From assembly GCF_003051105.1 (NCBI RefSeq), contig NZ_QAOO01000015.1, forward strand, positions 1 to 64,000: a stretch of DNA of 64,000 nucleotides, in the 5' to 3' direction. Of this stretch, positions 34,544 to 44,258 are shown piece by piece. Below the pieces are notes generated by a model. That model saw only the letters and a program-made list of their open reading frames with translations, was not told the DNA's origin and did not search any database. Origin of the DNA: Nitrosomonas nitrosa. GTDB taxonomy: Bacteria > Pseudomonadota > Gammaproteobacteria > Burkholderiales > Nitrosomonadaceae. How positions within the stretch are numbered: the first letter of the stretch is position 1; every line of letters begins with the position of its first letter. The translations under genes were made by a program, and so were the position numbers.

Positions 34544-34774
34544 ATGAAGAAGTGTAGTAGCGTTTTCACATCGTTATTTTTGCTAGGTGTTATCACCATT
34601 CTGTCTGGCTGTAGCAGCGTTGCGCCATGGGAACGTGGTGTTTTGGCCAAACCACAAATGGCGCTGGATCCCCATCCGCTGCAAAGCGGCGTGCGTATGC
34701 ATAATTATGGGAGTCGAGAAGGAGGGGCTGGCACGAATGCGGAAGGGGGAGGCGGTGGTTGTGGTTGTTATTGA
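34544..34774 (+). CDS. DUF4266 lipoprotein
   Basis: 76 aa from ATG 34544; TTG 34517 is in frame but adds a poor N-region. Lipobox LSGC puts the lipidated Cys at residue 23. The mature part has the DUF4266 features PWERGVLAKP, HNYGSREG and a terminal glycine run ending GCGCY. It is small and anchored in a membrane. Genes of this family regularly sit between a TlpA-like thioredoxin and a DUF3570 gene, as here. Function is not known. Confidence 0.82.
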   Translation: MKKCSSVFTSLFLLGVITILSGCSSVAPWERGVLAKPQMALDPHPLQSGVRMHNYGSREGGAGTNAEGGGGGCGCY

Positions 34775-34800
34775 GGGATATAACTGAATTCTAATGTAAT

Positions 34801-37446
34801 GTGAGTAAATCTTCCCTGGATAAGCCAACACGACATGCTGCTGACCACCCCCAGCAGCTCGATACGCAACCCCGACATGTACAAGAAGATCAGGCCAGCA
34901 ACAAATCGATTCTGCAGGCACTGACGTCTGCTGCGCTGGTTTTACCGGGTTTATTGGCTGCGCAAGCCCATGCTGCGGATGCGAGTAGCGGTAGTGTGAA
35001 TTTTCAGTACAGCCGCTACCAGGAAAGTAAGCGCGATCTTTATTCGGTCCGTAGCGATCTGAAGCCTATCATGGTCGATACCTTGCATGGCAGTGGTACG
35101 TTCTTTCTCACGGATAGAATGAAATTATCTTTTGGGTATACGCAGGATACCTGGTCGGGCGCGACACCGCTCAGTTCCGTTCCATTTGCTTCCACAGCAG
35201 GGAATAGCGCCTTTACCCGAGTATTGCCGACTGGAGAGGTGGTGTCGGGCGCATCGCCTTTAGCCACTGGTACGGTGACGCTTGATCGCAACTTGAATCC
35301 GTTGAGGTTCGATACAGCTGGTAAACAGTTGGTCGATCCTCGTACCGTATTGGTGCTCTCCTCTGCTTCACCAGAGACCCGTAGTCAAGGGGATTTCAGG
35401 CTAGGCTATGAATGGGATGAAGCCACATTAAATCTGGGTGGCGGCCTTTCGGTCGAGAACGATTATGAGTCTGCTTATGGTAATGCCAATGGTCGTTTCG
35501 ATTTCAATCAAAAACAGACGAGCCTGAAATGGGGGGCAGGCTATACCAGCAGCCGAACATCGGCGATCCTTGACCACGACACGCTGGGCTATGTAACCAC
35601 TTTGGCTTATGCAGACCAAATCAAATCCCGCGACAACTTGCGCATATTGCAGGGGGATCGGCGTGACTGGACATCCAGTCTGGGGCTAACGCAGATATTG
35701 AGCAAAAATACGCTGGTTGACTTTAATCTGGGTTATACGCATAGCCGCGGATTCATGGAGAATCCGTACAAGGCGGTAACCGTGATTTTTGTAGACCCAC
35801 AAACAGTGAGCCCCGATCCGGGCGATTCGATCCGCGGTAATTTACGTGCGGTACTTGAGCAACGACCGGATGTACGTAATCAGCTCGCTATCGGAGGCAA
35901 GCTTGTGCAATATATCAACCCGCTCGATGCGGCCTTACATGTCGCCTATAAATTTTCATTGGATGATTGGGGGGTCAACAGCAGTACTTTCGAAAGCGAC
36001 TGGGTTCAACCCTTAGGTAACGGCTGGACCATCACACCGCGCATACGTTACTACTCGCAAAGCTCGGCCGACTTTTATCATCCTTACATCGTTTCTGATC
36101 AGGCCTTTACGAGAATCGTAGTCGATGAGCAAGGGGAGCCCCAGGTCGTTACCTATGATCCCAAGAAGCTGCCAAAGCATATTACCAGTGATCATCGCTT
36201 GGCGGGCTATGGCGCTTTAAGTGGCGGTGTGGCGGTAAACAAAAAGCTGACTTCCGGCATCGCGCTGGAAGCCGGGTTTGAGTATTACACACGCGCAAGC
36301 GCGTTGAAACTCGGCGGCAGCGGTAATAGCGGTTTTGCTGATTTTGATTATTATGTCGCCAATGCTGCATTGCGTATCGATATGGATACGATTAATTTCA
36401 GCCAGCGTAACCCACAACCTCGCTCTTCAAAACATCAGCACCACGATCACCTTGATCATGGCGGGGGACATCATATTCCTGCGGGTGTCATGTTTGGGCA
36501 CATGCTGGATAAGCCTGGCGATGTCATGGTGGGTTATCGATTCATGTATTCGTGGCAAGCTGGGGATATGCTGCATGGAGCACGTAAAGCAAGCGATATC
36601 GATATCGTCAACTTGGCTTGCGGCGATAGCCAGCTTTGCAAATTTTCACCAGCTGACATGACTATGCGGATGCATATGCTCGATATCATGTACGCACCTA
36701 CCCGCTGGCTCAATCTGATGCTGATGCCGCAATTCATGGACATGGAAATGAATTTGCGTGAGCTGGAAGGGCGTCCTCCTCCCGTTCCAGGAGATCATGA
36801 GCATAAGGGTGTTCCCCATAGTACCGGTGGAGTAGGCGACACCATCTTGATGTCGCTTATCAAACTAATCGATTTGCCAGGACAACGCCTGCACATGGGT
36901 TTGGGCTTCAGCGCTCCCACGGGAGAAACCGACCTGAAGCTCAGACGGATGGCCAAGAATGAAGGTGGATTGTTCCATTTTGATATGCAATTAGGCAGTG
37001 GCACTTGGGACTTCTTACCCAATCTGACCTATGCAGGCACCACCCACCGCTGGCACTGGGGCGCGCAACTATACGGTGCCAAGCGTATGGAAAGCAAGAA
37101 TGAATCGGGGTACCGTTTAGGGGATATTTTTCAGGCATCAACCTGGGGAGGCATCCATTTGACGGATTGGTTGTCAGCATCCGTACGCGGCGTCTATACC
37201 CATCGTGGCAGAATCCATGGGGATTTCAATACATACAATGCACGGGTTGGGCCGATGGATTTTCCCGTCAATCAGGGAGGGCAATACTGGGATATCGGTT
37301 TTGGTTTGAGCGCAGCTGTGCCGACGGGTAAGTTTGCCGGGAACCATTTTGCTTTCGAATGGTTGCAACCTATACGCGATGATGTCAACGGTTTCCAACT
37401 CGAGCGCAAAGGCGCATTATCTGCGACTTGGCATTACAGTTTTTAA
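34801..37446 (+). CDS. DUF3570 outer membrane protein with a second barrel-like C-terminal domain
   Basis: 881 aa from GTG 34801; no other in-frame start is close. A 35-residue hydrophilic N-region precedes a signal core (ILQALTSAALVLPGLLAA) cleaved after AHA58. Residues about 60-540 are DUF3570, with alternating aromatic beta strands and terminal WHYSF typical of outer membrane barrels. At 116-122 it has DTWSGAT, which matches the Dxx(S/T)GAT flavinylation signature. A His-rich linker (about 545-560) leads to a second, Met- and His-rich domain (560-881; GVMFGHMLDKPGDVMVGYRFMYS) resembling a family of barrel transporters found in copper contexts. ApbE is encoded 241 bases downstream. Confidence 0.85.
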   Translation: MSKSSLDKPTRHAADHPQQLDTQPRHVQEDQASNKSILQALTSAALVLPGLLAAQAHAADASSGSVNFQYSRYQESKRDLYSVRSDLKPIMVDTLHGSGTFFLTDRMKLSFGYTQDTWSGATPLSSVPFASTAGNSAFTRVLPTGEVVSGASPLATGTVTLDRNLNPLRFDTAGKQLVDPRTVLVLSSASPETRSQGDFRLGYEWDEATLNLGGGLSVENDYESAYGNANGRFDFNQKQTSLKWGAGYTSSRTSAILDHDTLGYVTTLAYADQIKSRDNLRILQGDRRDWTSSLGLTQILSKNTLVDFNLGYTHSRGFMENPYKAVTVIFVDPQTVSPDPGDSIRGNLRAVLEQRPDVRNQLAIGGKLVQYINPLDAALHVAYKFSLDDWGVNSSTFESDWVQPLGNGWTITPRIRYYSQSSADFYHPYIVSDQAFTRIVVDEQGEPQVVTYDPKKLPKHITSDHRLAGYGALSGGVAVNKKLTSGIALEAGFEYYTRASALKLGGSGNSGFADFDYYVANAALRIDMDTINFSQRNPQPRSSKHQHHDHLDHGGGHHIPAGVMFGHMLDKPGDVMVGYRFMYSWQAGDMLHGARKASDIDIVNLACGDSQLCKFSPADMTMRMHMLDIMYAPTRWLNLMLMPQFMDMEMNLRELEGRPPPVPGDHEHKGVPHSTGGVGDTILMSLIKLIDLPGQRLHMGLGFSAPTGETDLKLRRMAKNEGGLFHFDMQLGSGTWDFLPNLTYAGTTHRWHWGAQLYGAKRMESKNESGYRLGDIFQASTWGGIHLTDWLSASVRGVYTHRGRIHGDFNTYNARVGPMDFPVNQGGQYWDIGFGLSAAVPTGKFAGNHFAFEWLQPIRDDVNGFQLERKGALSATWHYSF

Positions 37447-37687
37447 CTTCATTCCTCAATCAAGCTTGATAGTGCTAGCTTCTCCTTGCCAAATTGTCTA
37501 TGCGGTCTGCGATGGATCTTCGCGCACTGCTTGATGTTGAAATAGCGCATCATAATATTTGATCGGGCATCCATTCCATTACCTGGCATTATTCGATGAA
37601 TAGCCTATAATTTTCAGTCGAACCGTGAAGTACTTAGATTAAGATTTAAGTTCGACAATTACCTAATGGGTTGATCAAGTATCGTCA

Positions 37688-38608
37688 ATGAAACTTTATC
37701 GCTTCCCTTTCAAAGCTATGGGTACGCCTTGTGAGATACAGCTTTATGCTGCCTCAGAAACAAAGGCAGAGCGTGCTGCCGAAGCAGCGATCTCAGATAT
37801 TCAGCGATTAGAAGCAACTTATTCCCGTTACCGGGAGGATAGTTTTCTCTCCGCAATCAACCGCGTTGCAGCGCAGGGCGGAACCATCACGGTCGATAAC
37901 GAAACCGCTGGGTTACTGGATTATGCGGATACTTGCTATCGAGAGAGCGATGAGTTGTTTGATATTACCTCAGGCATTCTGAGGCGCGCCTGGAATTTCA
38001 AGTCAAATCAGCTTCCCGATGCATCGCTCGTTCAAGCTTTGCTGGATAAAATTGGCTGGCATAAACTTCGTTGGGTATCGCCGGTACTTGAGTTTCCATT
38101 GGTCGGAATGGAAATTGACTTGGGTGGCGTCGTTAAGGAATACGCAGTGGATCGTGCGGCCACCCTATGCTGGGATCGGGATATTCAGCATGGCATGGTA
38201 AATTTAGGGGGGGATATCAAAATTATTGGCCCTCACGCAGATGGTAGTCCATGGCGCATTGGTATTCGTCATCCTCGTCAACCGGAAGCACTATTACATA
38301 CATTGGAGCTCTACTCGGGTGCGTTGGCGAGCAGCGGGGATTATGAGCGCTGCATTACGCTGAATGGCGTACGATATGGCCACGTGCTGAACCCTAAAAC
38401 AGGGTGGCCTGTCAATAGAATGGCTGCGGTAAGCGTGATAGGCGATTTTTGTGTGATAGCGGGTAGTGCATCAACAATAGGGATGCTTAAAGAGCAGCAA
38501 GGGGGGAAGTGGCTCGCGCAGCTCGGACTGCCTCATTTATGGATAGACGTCGATGGGCAAGCCGGCGGCTCGCTCATCGAAGAAAGTAAAGATACCCGCT
38601 TAAGGTGA
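37688..38608 (+). CDS. apbE: FAD:protein FMN transferase ApbE
   Basis: 306 aa. ApbE attaches FMN to Thr or Ser in (S/T)GAT motifs. Visible features: FKAMGTPCEI start, DLGGVVKEYAVD near 143-154, GGDIK, SGDYER and GHVLNPKTGWP near 233-243. Where many ApbE proteins have DP the present one has NP (LNPKTG), a change in a metal-site region whose effect I cannot judge. There is no signal peptide, unlike E. coli ApbE, so it may act in the cytoplasm before export. The only obvious target in the neighbourhood is the DUF3570 protein. Confidence 0.92.
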   Translation: MKLYRFPFKAMGTPCEIQLYAASETKAERAAEAAISDIQRLEATYSRYREDSFLSAINRVAAQGGTITVDNETAGLLDYADTCYRESDELFDITSGILRRAWNFKSNQLPDASLVQALLDKIGWHKLRWVSPVLEFPLVGMEIDLGGVVKEYAVDRAATLCWDRDIQHGMVNLGGDIKIIGPHADGSPWRIGIRHPRQPEALLHTLELYSGALASSGDYERCITLNGVRYGHVLNPKTGWPVNRMAAVSVIGDFCVIAGSASTIGMLKEQQGGKWLAQLGLPHLWIDVDGQAGGSLIEESKDTRLR

Positions 38609-38620
38609 AGTCGTTCAGAA

Positions 38621-39355
38621 TCAAAATTTGTAACCGCGGTGCAATGCGACCACGCCGGCGGTTAAATTGAAGAACTCCACGCGTTCAAAACCCACTTGCT
38701 GCATGAGCTGTTTCAACTCTTCCTGAGAAGGGTGCATGCGGATCGATTCGGCAAGATAGCGATAACTTTCTTCATCTTTGGCCACTAATTTTCCCATGAT
38801 AGGAAGCATCTTGAACGAATAAGCATCATAAAAGGGCTGAAGCGGCTTCCATACTTTCGAAAACTCCAATACGACCAGTGATCCACCAGGGCGGAGCACG
38901 CGCAGCATTTCCTTGAGCGCAATTTCTTTGTGCGTCATGTTTCTGAGGCCAAACGCGACACTGACATGATCAAAAAAATTATCTGGAAAGGGTAATTTCT
39001 CCGCATCACATTGCGCGACAGGAATGGCTACACCTTCATTCAACATACGATCTCGGCCAATTGTCAGCATTGCATTATTGATGTCCGTTAACCAGACTTG
39101 CCCCGTTTCGCCAACTTGCTCGGTAAATAAAGCGGTCAGATCGGCTGTGCCTCCCGCAATATCCAGTATTCGGTCACCTGGTTTTGCGCCACTGACTTCG
39201 ACAGCAAATCGCTTCCAGAATCGATGCAAGCCAACCGACATGAGGTCGTTCATCAAATTGTAGCGTGCTGCAACCGAATCGAATACTTCTGCAACTTTAT
39301 GTGCTTTCTCCGTTTCAGATACCGTTTTAAAGCCGAAATGGGTGGTTTTTGTCAT
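38621..39355 (-). CDS. ubiE: Ubiquinone/menaquinone C-methyltransferase UbiE
   Basis: 244 aa class I methyltransferase. SAM motif [16 protein letters not shown] (about 61-76), then the UbiE motifs [20 protein letters not shown] and [14 protein letters not shown]. It methylates the quinone ring carbon in ubiquinone synthesis (and menaquinone where made). Converges with apbE, with stops only 12 bases apart, so no long terminator fits between them. Confidence 0.97.
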   Translation of the reverse strand: MTKTTHFGFKTVSETEKAHKVAEVFDSVAARYNLMNDLMSVGLHRFWKRFAVEVSGAKPGDRILDIAGGTADLTALFTEQVGETGQVWLTDINNAMLTIGRDRMLNEGVAIPVAQCDAEKLPFPDNFFDHVSVAFGLRNMTHKEIALKEMLRVLRPGGSLVVLEFSKVWKPLQPFYDAYSFKMLPIMGKLVAKDEESYRYLAESIRMHPSQEELKQLMQQVGFERVEFFNLTAGVVALHRGYKF

Positions 39356-39420
39356 TTCAATTCAGATTAATGGATGATGTTGGTGAAATTGTGACATCAG
39401 GTTGAATCGGTTGAACTGCA

Positions 39421-39792
39421 TTATTCGCGATCGATGCCCGCTTCTTTTAGCCGTTGCAAGTAACGCTGCCACATGGCTTCTTGATTCATCCCATAATTAT
39501 AAAGCAAATCCCATGAGTAAAGCCCCGTATTATGGCCATCGGAAAAATTCAATTGAACGGCATAATGGCCTATGGGTTCGATATGCGTGATGGCCACATC
39601 TTGTTTGCCGGTTTGCAAAATTTCTTGTCCCGGCCCATGCCCTCTGACTTCTGCCGAAGGAGAAAAAACGCGGAGGAATTCACAGGATAGCTGAAATCTC
39701 TTGCCATCGTTAAAGGTGATTTCCAGCAGCTTGGATTTTTGGTGGAGTTTGATCTCGGTAGGTATGGGTGTATGTTTATTCAGTCCTGCCAT
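39421..39792 (-). CDS. DUF971 domain protein
   Basis: 123 aa from ATG 39792; GTG 39849 extends it by 19 residues. It is a stand-alone DUF971 (gamma-butyrobetaine hydroxylase N-terminal-like) domain: FNDGKRFQLSCEFLRVFSPSAEVRGHG, GHYAVQLNFSDGHNTGLYSWDLLY. In related proteins this domain can bind a metal. It lies 65 bases upstream of ubiE on the same strand, a neighbourhood often seen in betaproteobacteria, and is likely co-transcribed. Role unknown. Confidence 0.85.
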   Translation of the reverse strand: MAGLNKHTPIPTEIKLHQKSKLLEITFNDGKRFQLSCEFLRVFSPSAEVRGHGPGQEILQTGKQDVAITHIEPIGHYAVQLNFSDGHNTGLYSWDLLYNYGMNQEAMWQRYLQRLKEAGIDRE

Positions 39793-39916
39793 TGGCGTCG
39801 CTTTAAAATATTGATAATGGCGATATATGACAATCTGAGTATTTGTCACAAAATTGCAATGATACCTTTATATTATCTCAAAAATTGCTATAAATTAATT
39901 TTGAGTGGAGTCATAG

Positions 39917-40642
39917 ATGGCCGCAACCATAATGATCGTAGAAGATGAGCCTGCTATCCAGGAGTTGATTTCCTATAATTTGCGTAATACGGGATACGTC
40001 GTATTATGTGCGAGTAGCGCCGAGCAGGCCAGAGAAATGGTCAATGACGTCTTGCCCGATCTCGTGTTGCTGGACTGGATGCTTCCCAATATGAGTGGGC
40101 TCGAGTTTGCTCAAAAACTGCGACAAGGCGCTAGAACCAAAGCCATTCCCATTATCATGCTCACCGCACGCGTCGATGAAAGCGATAAAGTAGCTGGGCT
40201 GGAAATGGGTGCGGATGATTATATTACCAAGCCTTTCTCGCCTCGTGAGCTGGTGGCGCGTATCAAGGCCGTTCTGCGCAGACGTCTTCCCGAAGTGTCG
40301 GATGAAGTGGTAGAGGTAGGTGGATTGAAGCTTGATCCGACGACACACCGTGTCACGGTCAGTGATCAGGAGAGCGCAGCAAAATCAACAGAGATAGTTT
40401 TAGGGCCTACTGAATTTCGTTTGCTGCATTTCCTGATGACGCATACCGAACGCGTACATACCCGTAGTCAGTTACTAGACCGTGTCTGGGGAGATCACGT
40501 GTTTGTCGAGGATCGCACTGTGGATGTTCACATACGCAGGCTGCGTAGAGCGCTCGAAGATGTGGGTAAGGACGAGTTGGTTCAGACGGTCAGGGGGGCT
40601 GGCTACCGATTTTCTACGCGATGTGAAGTGGGGGCCGAATAA
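39917..40642 (+). CDS. phoB: Phosphate regulon response regulator PhoB
   Basis: 241 aa OmpR-family regulator. REC domain with acidic ED at 9-11, phospho-acceptor Asp 53 (VLLDWMLPN), Thr and Lys of the switch (MLTAR, ITKPFSPREL). C-terminal winged helix with RLRRALE and GAGYRF. Sequence features are those of PhoB rather than other OmpR members. Followed, after 248 bases, by its kinase. Confidence 0.93.
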   Translation: MAATIMIVEDEPAIQELISYNLRNTGYVVLCASSAEQAREMVNDVLPDLVLLDWMLPNMSGLEFAQKLRQGARTKAIPIIMLTARVDESDKVAGLEMGADDYITKPFSPRELVARIKAVLRRRLPEVSDEVVEVGGLKLDPTTHRVTVSDQESAAKSTEIVLGPTEFRLLHFLMTHTERVHTRSQLLDRVWGDHVFVEDRTVDVHIRRLRRALEDVGKDELVQTVRGAGYRFSTRCEVGAE

Positions 40643-40890
40643 AAATCAACCCTCCTTTGTGGGGCATGTTAAGGCCTGTGATAAAATTTATTGATCAATA
40701 ACTGCAGTTATTTCATTGACTTAACTGGCATCAACTTGTTTGGTTCTTCCTGAACTAAGTTGAGTTGGCATTTTTTTGTAGTGTTTTGGCGGTTTTTTCA
40801 AGCATAATACGCAGCGTATGCTTATAAATTCTTTTTCAGTATTGGCTGTTCAAGATGCTGTTGGTTTCTGATTTTCCCTGAGATTTCAAT

Positions 40891-42273
40891 GTGGTTGATC
40901 TCTGGCGACGATTTACTGGTATTATTTTACTGATCATCATCACGGCTGTGATATGGGTTGCAGTCGATGCAGTTACTGCGCTGAGCTTCTTGAGTCTCAT
41001 CTTGCTTGTAAAAACGATCCACCACACCTATTGCCTGACATCTCTCGATCGATGGCTTCAGCGTTTCAATCATGCTTCCATGGATGTTTCTACGATCGCT
41101 ACCCTACCCAATAGCTTTGGTCCTTGGGGCGATGTGTTCATTCGGTTTTCTCGTTTCATACGGCGCTATTATCGAAGTCGTCAGAGTCTGAGCAAAGCGC
41201 TGGAGCGCTTGCAACGGGCTACTTCCGCTATGCCAGAAGGCATCGTTATATTGGATGAAGCAAACCGTATCGAATGGTGTAACCCTTCTGCTGAACTACA
41301 CTTGGGCCTGGATTTGAAGCTCGATATCGGTCAGCATATAACCCATATCGTGCGACAGATGCAATTTGTGTCCTACTTATCTGCCGGGGATTACAGCAAA
41401 CACCTGGTCATCAAGCAGTCACGCTATGAGGAAATGATCGTTTCACTTCAATTGGTTCCTTATGGAGATAAGGAGAAACTACTGATCAGCCGGGATATTA
41501 CGCGTTTTGAAAAAATGGAAATTATGCGCCGGGATTTCATTGCTAACGTTTCTCATGAATTGCGCACCCCATTGACAATCATCGGGGGATTTCTAGAAAC
41601 GTTGCTCGATGAAGAGATGCAAGACAGCGATATGGAAAAGCGCGCGTTGACGTTAATGGCTGACCAATCAAAGCGCATGCAACGTTTAGTCGAAGATTTG
41701 CTGACTTTGTCACGACTCGAAAATGCACAGAATACCCTGCATGAAGAAGTCGTCAATATTCCTGCACTGCTGCAAAGCTTGTATCAGGAAGCCCAATCGC
41801 TTAGTGTTGGACGTCACCGCATTACACTGAATCTCATGAGTGATGCACAACTATCAGGCAGTTTGGATGAACTACGCAGCGCCTTGGGGAATCTCGTTAG
41901 CAATGCTGTACGTTATACGCCCGAAGGGGGCGATATTTCACTGAACTGGGCGGAAGAGCATGAACAAGGCTTATTCTTTGTGCAAGATAGCGGAATCGGC
42001 ATTGGCCCGGAGCATATTCCTCGTTTGACCGAGCGATTCTATCGTGTCGATCGCAGTCGTTCGCGTGAGACCGGAGGAACGGGCTTGGGGCTGGCAATCG
42101 TCAAGCATGTTTTGGGACGCCATCAAGCCCGTATGGAGATCGTCAGCGAAATAGGCAAGGGAAGCATTTTCAAAATCTGGTTTCCGGCAAAACGGCTGAT
42201 CAAGCATTCGATACACAACAAACCCGCTGCACATGCCGATGTCTTACCAAAAACCATTCCACCCATGCTTTGA
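40891..42273 (+). CDS. phoR: Phosphate regulon sensor histidine kinase PhoR
   Basis: 460 aa from GTG 40891. Two membrane helices near the N-terminus (about 8-45) with almost no periplasmic loop, a PAS domain (about 105-205; MPEGIVILDEANRIEWCNP), HisKA with phospho-His 222 (NVSHELRTPLT), then HATPase with N, G1 (DSGIGIGPEHIPRL) and G2 (GGTGLGLAIVKHV) boxes. The tiny periplasmic part is normal for PhoR, which senses phosphate through the Pst transporter and PhoU. It ends 8 bases from the convergent decarboxylase stop. Confidence 0.93.
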   Translation: MVDLWRRFTGIILLIIITAVIWVAVDAVTALSFLSLILLVKTIHHTYCLTSLDRWLQRFNHASMDVSTIATLPNSFGPWGDVFIRFSRFIRRYYRSRQSLSKALERLQRATSAMPEGIVILDEANRIEWCNPSAELHLGLDLKLDIGQHITHIVRQMQFVSYLSAGDYSKHLVIKQSRYEEMIVSLQLVPYGDKEKLLISRDITRFEKMEIMRRDFIANVSHELRTPLTIIGGFLETLLDEEMQDSDMEKRALTLMADQSKRMQRLVEDLLTLSRLENAQNTLHEEVVNIPALLQSLYQEAQSLSVGRHRITLNLMSDAQLSGSLDELRSALGNLVSNAVRYTPEGGDISLNWAEEHEQGLFFVQDSGIGIGPEHIPRLTERFYRVDRSRSRETGGTGLGLAIVKHVLGRHQARMEIVSEIGKGSIFKIWFPAKRLIKHSIHNKPAAHADVLPKTIPPML

Positions 42274-42281
42274 TGCTTAGC

Positions 42282-44258
42282 TCAAGCTAACTTCTTTAAA
42301 CCGCTTTCCTCGGCTGCCGTCAACAATCTCAAACAAGGCAAATAGCCATCATAAACAACACCATGTACTTCAACATGTTTTTGTGAACGCAGCATCCCGA
42401 CTAAATAGCTTACGACACTATTAGTGATAGTCTGACCAGGTACCAGCACGGGTATGCCGGGGGGGTAGGGTGTAATCTGATCTGCACAAATTCTTCCTTC
42501 CATATTTTTGTTTACTCTATCGTCTTCATCCAGTAATGGAACGAGTTCTCCGCCACAGTAAAATGCGTCACGCGGCAGATAGCGCAACTCGGTAAAGCGG
42601 GGGATTTCCAGTGTCTGGTAAAGCCTGCGTGGTGCGCGCCCTTCACGAGCGATGCGCATCAGTGCATCGTAAAGACGCGACACCTTGCTGCGCGTGGTAC
42701 CAATGGTCAGAAGAAGCGTCAGGGTATTGAAAGTAGATTTCTCGACTTGAATATTGTAATGCTCGAACAATTCCCGTATCAGTTCTTCAATGGTGAAACC
42801 ACAGCGTGAGATATCGACCGTTACTTTGGTCGGATCGAGTTGGATATGGTCATGCTTCACTTCCTCGGGGAGTAGAGCGGGCAATTCCAGTACTTGAAAA
42901 ACGCCTGTGGAGTTAATCTGAGCATACAATTCCTTGGCCAGTTCCAACGTGCGTGAGAGTAGCTTGTAACCTTCCAGCACAATTTGTTTGCGTGCGACAT
43001 CAAGACTTGCAATCATGCTGTACTGTGGGCTGGTTGAAGTATGCATGTTGAAGTTTTCACGAAACAGATGCTCGTTGAAATCGGGATCATTGACATGAAT
43101 CATGCTGGATTGGGAAAAAGCGGATAGCACCTTATGGGTGCTTTGTGTCACATAATCTGCACCTGCTTCGAGCGCAGTGGGGCGGAAAGTGGGATGAAAG
43201 CGCGCAAAGCCATACCAAGCTTCATCGATAATAACTTTGATTCCCTTCGCGTGTGCAGCTTCAATGATCGGAGGAAGATCGTAACGTAGCCCATCGTAAG
43301 TGCAACTGGTCAATATCAATGCCTCGGCATCGGCGTGCCGCTCGATGGCATCAAAGAGGGTTTGCTTGGATACCGGACCATAGATTCCAAATTTTTTGTT
43401 GACCGATGAATCGAGATAGACCGGGTAAGCGCCCGAGAGAACGACACCGTGGTGGACTGATTTATGGCAGTTGCGGTCCAGTAACAATTTGTCACCTGGC
43501 GCAAGTAACGTTTGGAAAATGACTTTGTTGGCCGTCGACGTACCATTGGTGGCAAAAAAGGTACGCCGTGCGCCAAACGCTTTGGCTGCGATCTTCTGAG
43601 CTTCAGCAATCACACCCGTAGGCTCCATCAATGAATCGAGCATCGGAACGGATACGGATAGATCGGCTCGAAAAATATGTTCCCCGATGAATTCGTAAAA
43701 ATCACTTACCCAAGGGCTATCGCGCAATGAATCACCCGATGAATGACCTGGCGTATGCCAGGCATCTTTGGCCATTAGGACATAACGCTTGAGCTGGTCA
43801 TAGAACGGTGTGCTTGCTTTTTCCTGCAATTGTGCGTTGAGGATACGGTATATGCCACGATAATCACGCTCCTCACGGTAGAAGTAGCCATCCACCGTTT
43901 CGGAAAAAAGCGCATCGACCACTTCATCTTCCTGTTCTTGTGCAATCAGGATATAAATGTTCAATTCAGGGCGGAAACGGGAAATTTTCTGTACCAACGC
44001 CAAGGCGGTCATTTGCAAATTGCGCACCCCTTTCCGTTCACTTTGCAGGGTATAAAGTTTATCGTCGACGACCAGGGCTTGAATGTCGCCATCTTCTTCT
44101 ATCACCTGTAAAGCCTCATGGGCTGTCGTCACCCCGATAAACGTGATGCCCAATGGATTATCCATTGATTTAGCTGCAAGGTTGAGCCCCTTGACGAATG
44201 CTTTCAAAACCAATTTCTCATCATTAACGAGCAAAATGCGGCTAGTGGGCTTTTTCAT
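42282..44258 (-). CDS. Orn/Lys/Arg decarboxylase family protein
   Basis: 658 aa from ATG 44258; GTG 44282 adds eight residues. Fold-type I PLP enzyme: HTPGH near 168-172, ATNGTSTANK, DEAW near 345, and the Schiff-base Lys near 376 (TQSTHKVLSAFSQ). The N-terminal about 140 residues read RILLVNDEKLVLKAF and IQALVVDD, resembling a response-regulator receiver domain rather than a plain wing domain. Length fits the biodegradative amino acid decarboxylases (650-750 aa). Which amino acid it uses cannot be decided by eye. Adjacent to phoR but convergent with it. Confidence 0.88.
   Translation of the reverse strand: MKKPTSRILLVNDEKLVLKAFVKGLNLAAKSMDNPLGITFIGVTTAHEALQVIEEDGDIQALVVDDKLYTLQSERKGVRNLQMTALALVQKISRFRPELNIYILIAQEQEDEVVDALFSETVDGYFYREERDYRGIYRILNAQLQEKASTPFYDQLKRYVLMAKDAWHTPGHSSGDSLRDSPWVSDFYEFIGEHIFRADLSVSVPMLDSLMEPTGVIAEAQKIAAKAFGARRTFFATNGTSTANKVIFQTLLAPGDKLLLDRNCHKSVHHGVVLSGAYPVYLDSSVNKKFGIYGPVSKQTLFDAIERHADAEALILTSCTYDGLRYDLPPIIEAAHAKGIKVIIDEAWYGFARFHPTFRPTALEAGADYVTQSTHKVLSAFSQSSMIHVNDPDFNEHLFRENFNMHTSTSPQYSMIASLDVARKQIVLEGYKLLSRTLELAKELYAQINSTGVFQVLELPALLPEEVKHDHIQLDPTKVTVDISRCGFTIEELIRELFEHYNIQVEKSTFNTLTLLLTIGTTRSKVSRLYDALMRIAREGRAPRRLYQTLEIPRFTELRYLPRDAFYCGGELVPLLDEDDRVNKNMEGRICADQITPYPPGIPVLVPGQTITNSVVSYLVGMLRSQKHVEVHGVVYDGYLPCLRLLTAAEESGLKKLA

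Noticed and set aside
34523-34546. Possible further operator, tAGACAATTTGCCaT before the DUF4266 gene, and similar sequences at 37487 and 44626
   Set aside because: They share only the AT-rich core ACAATTTG with the palindrome and lack the TGCG/CGCA arms.
40120-40136. TGCGACAAGGCG half-site in phoB
   Set aside because: Only the left arm matches and it is inside a coding region.
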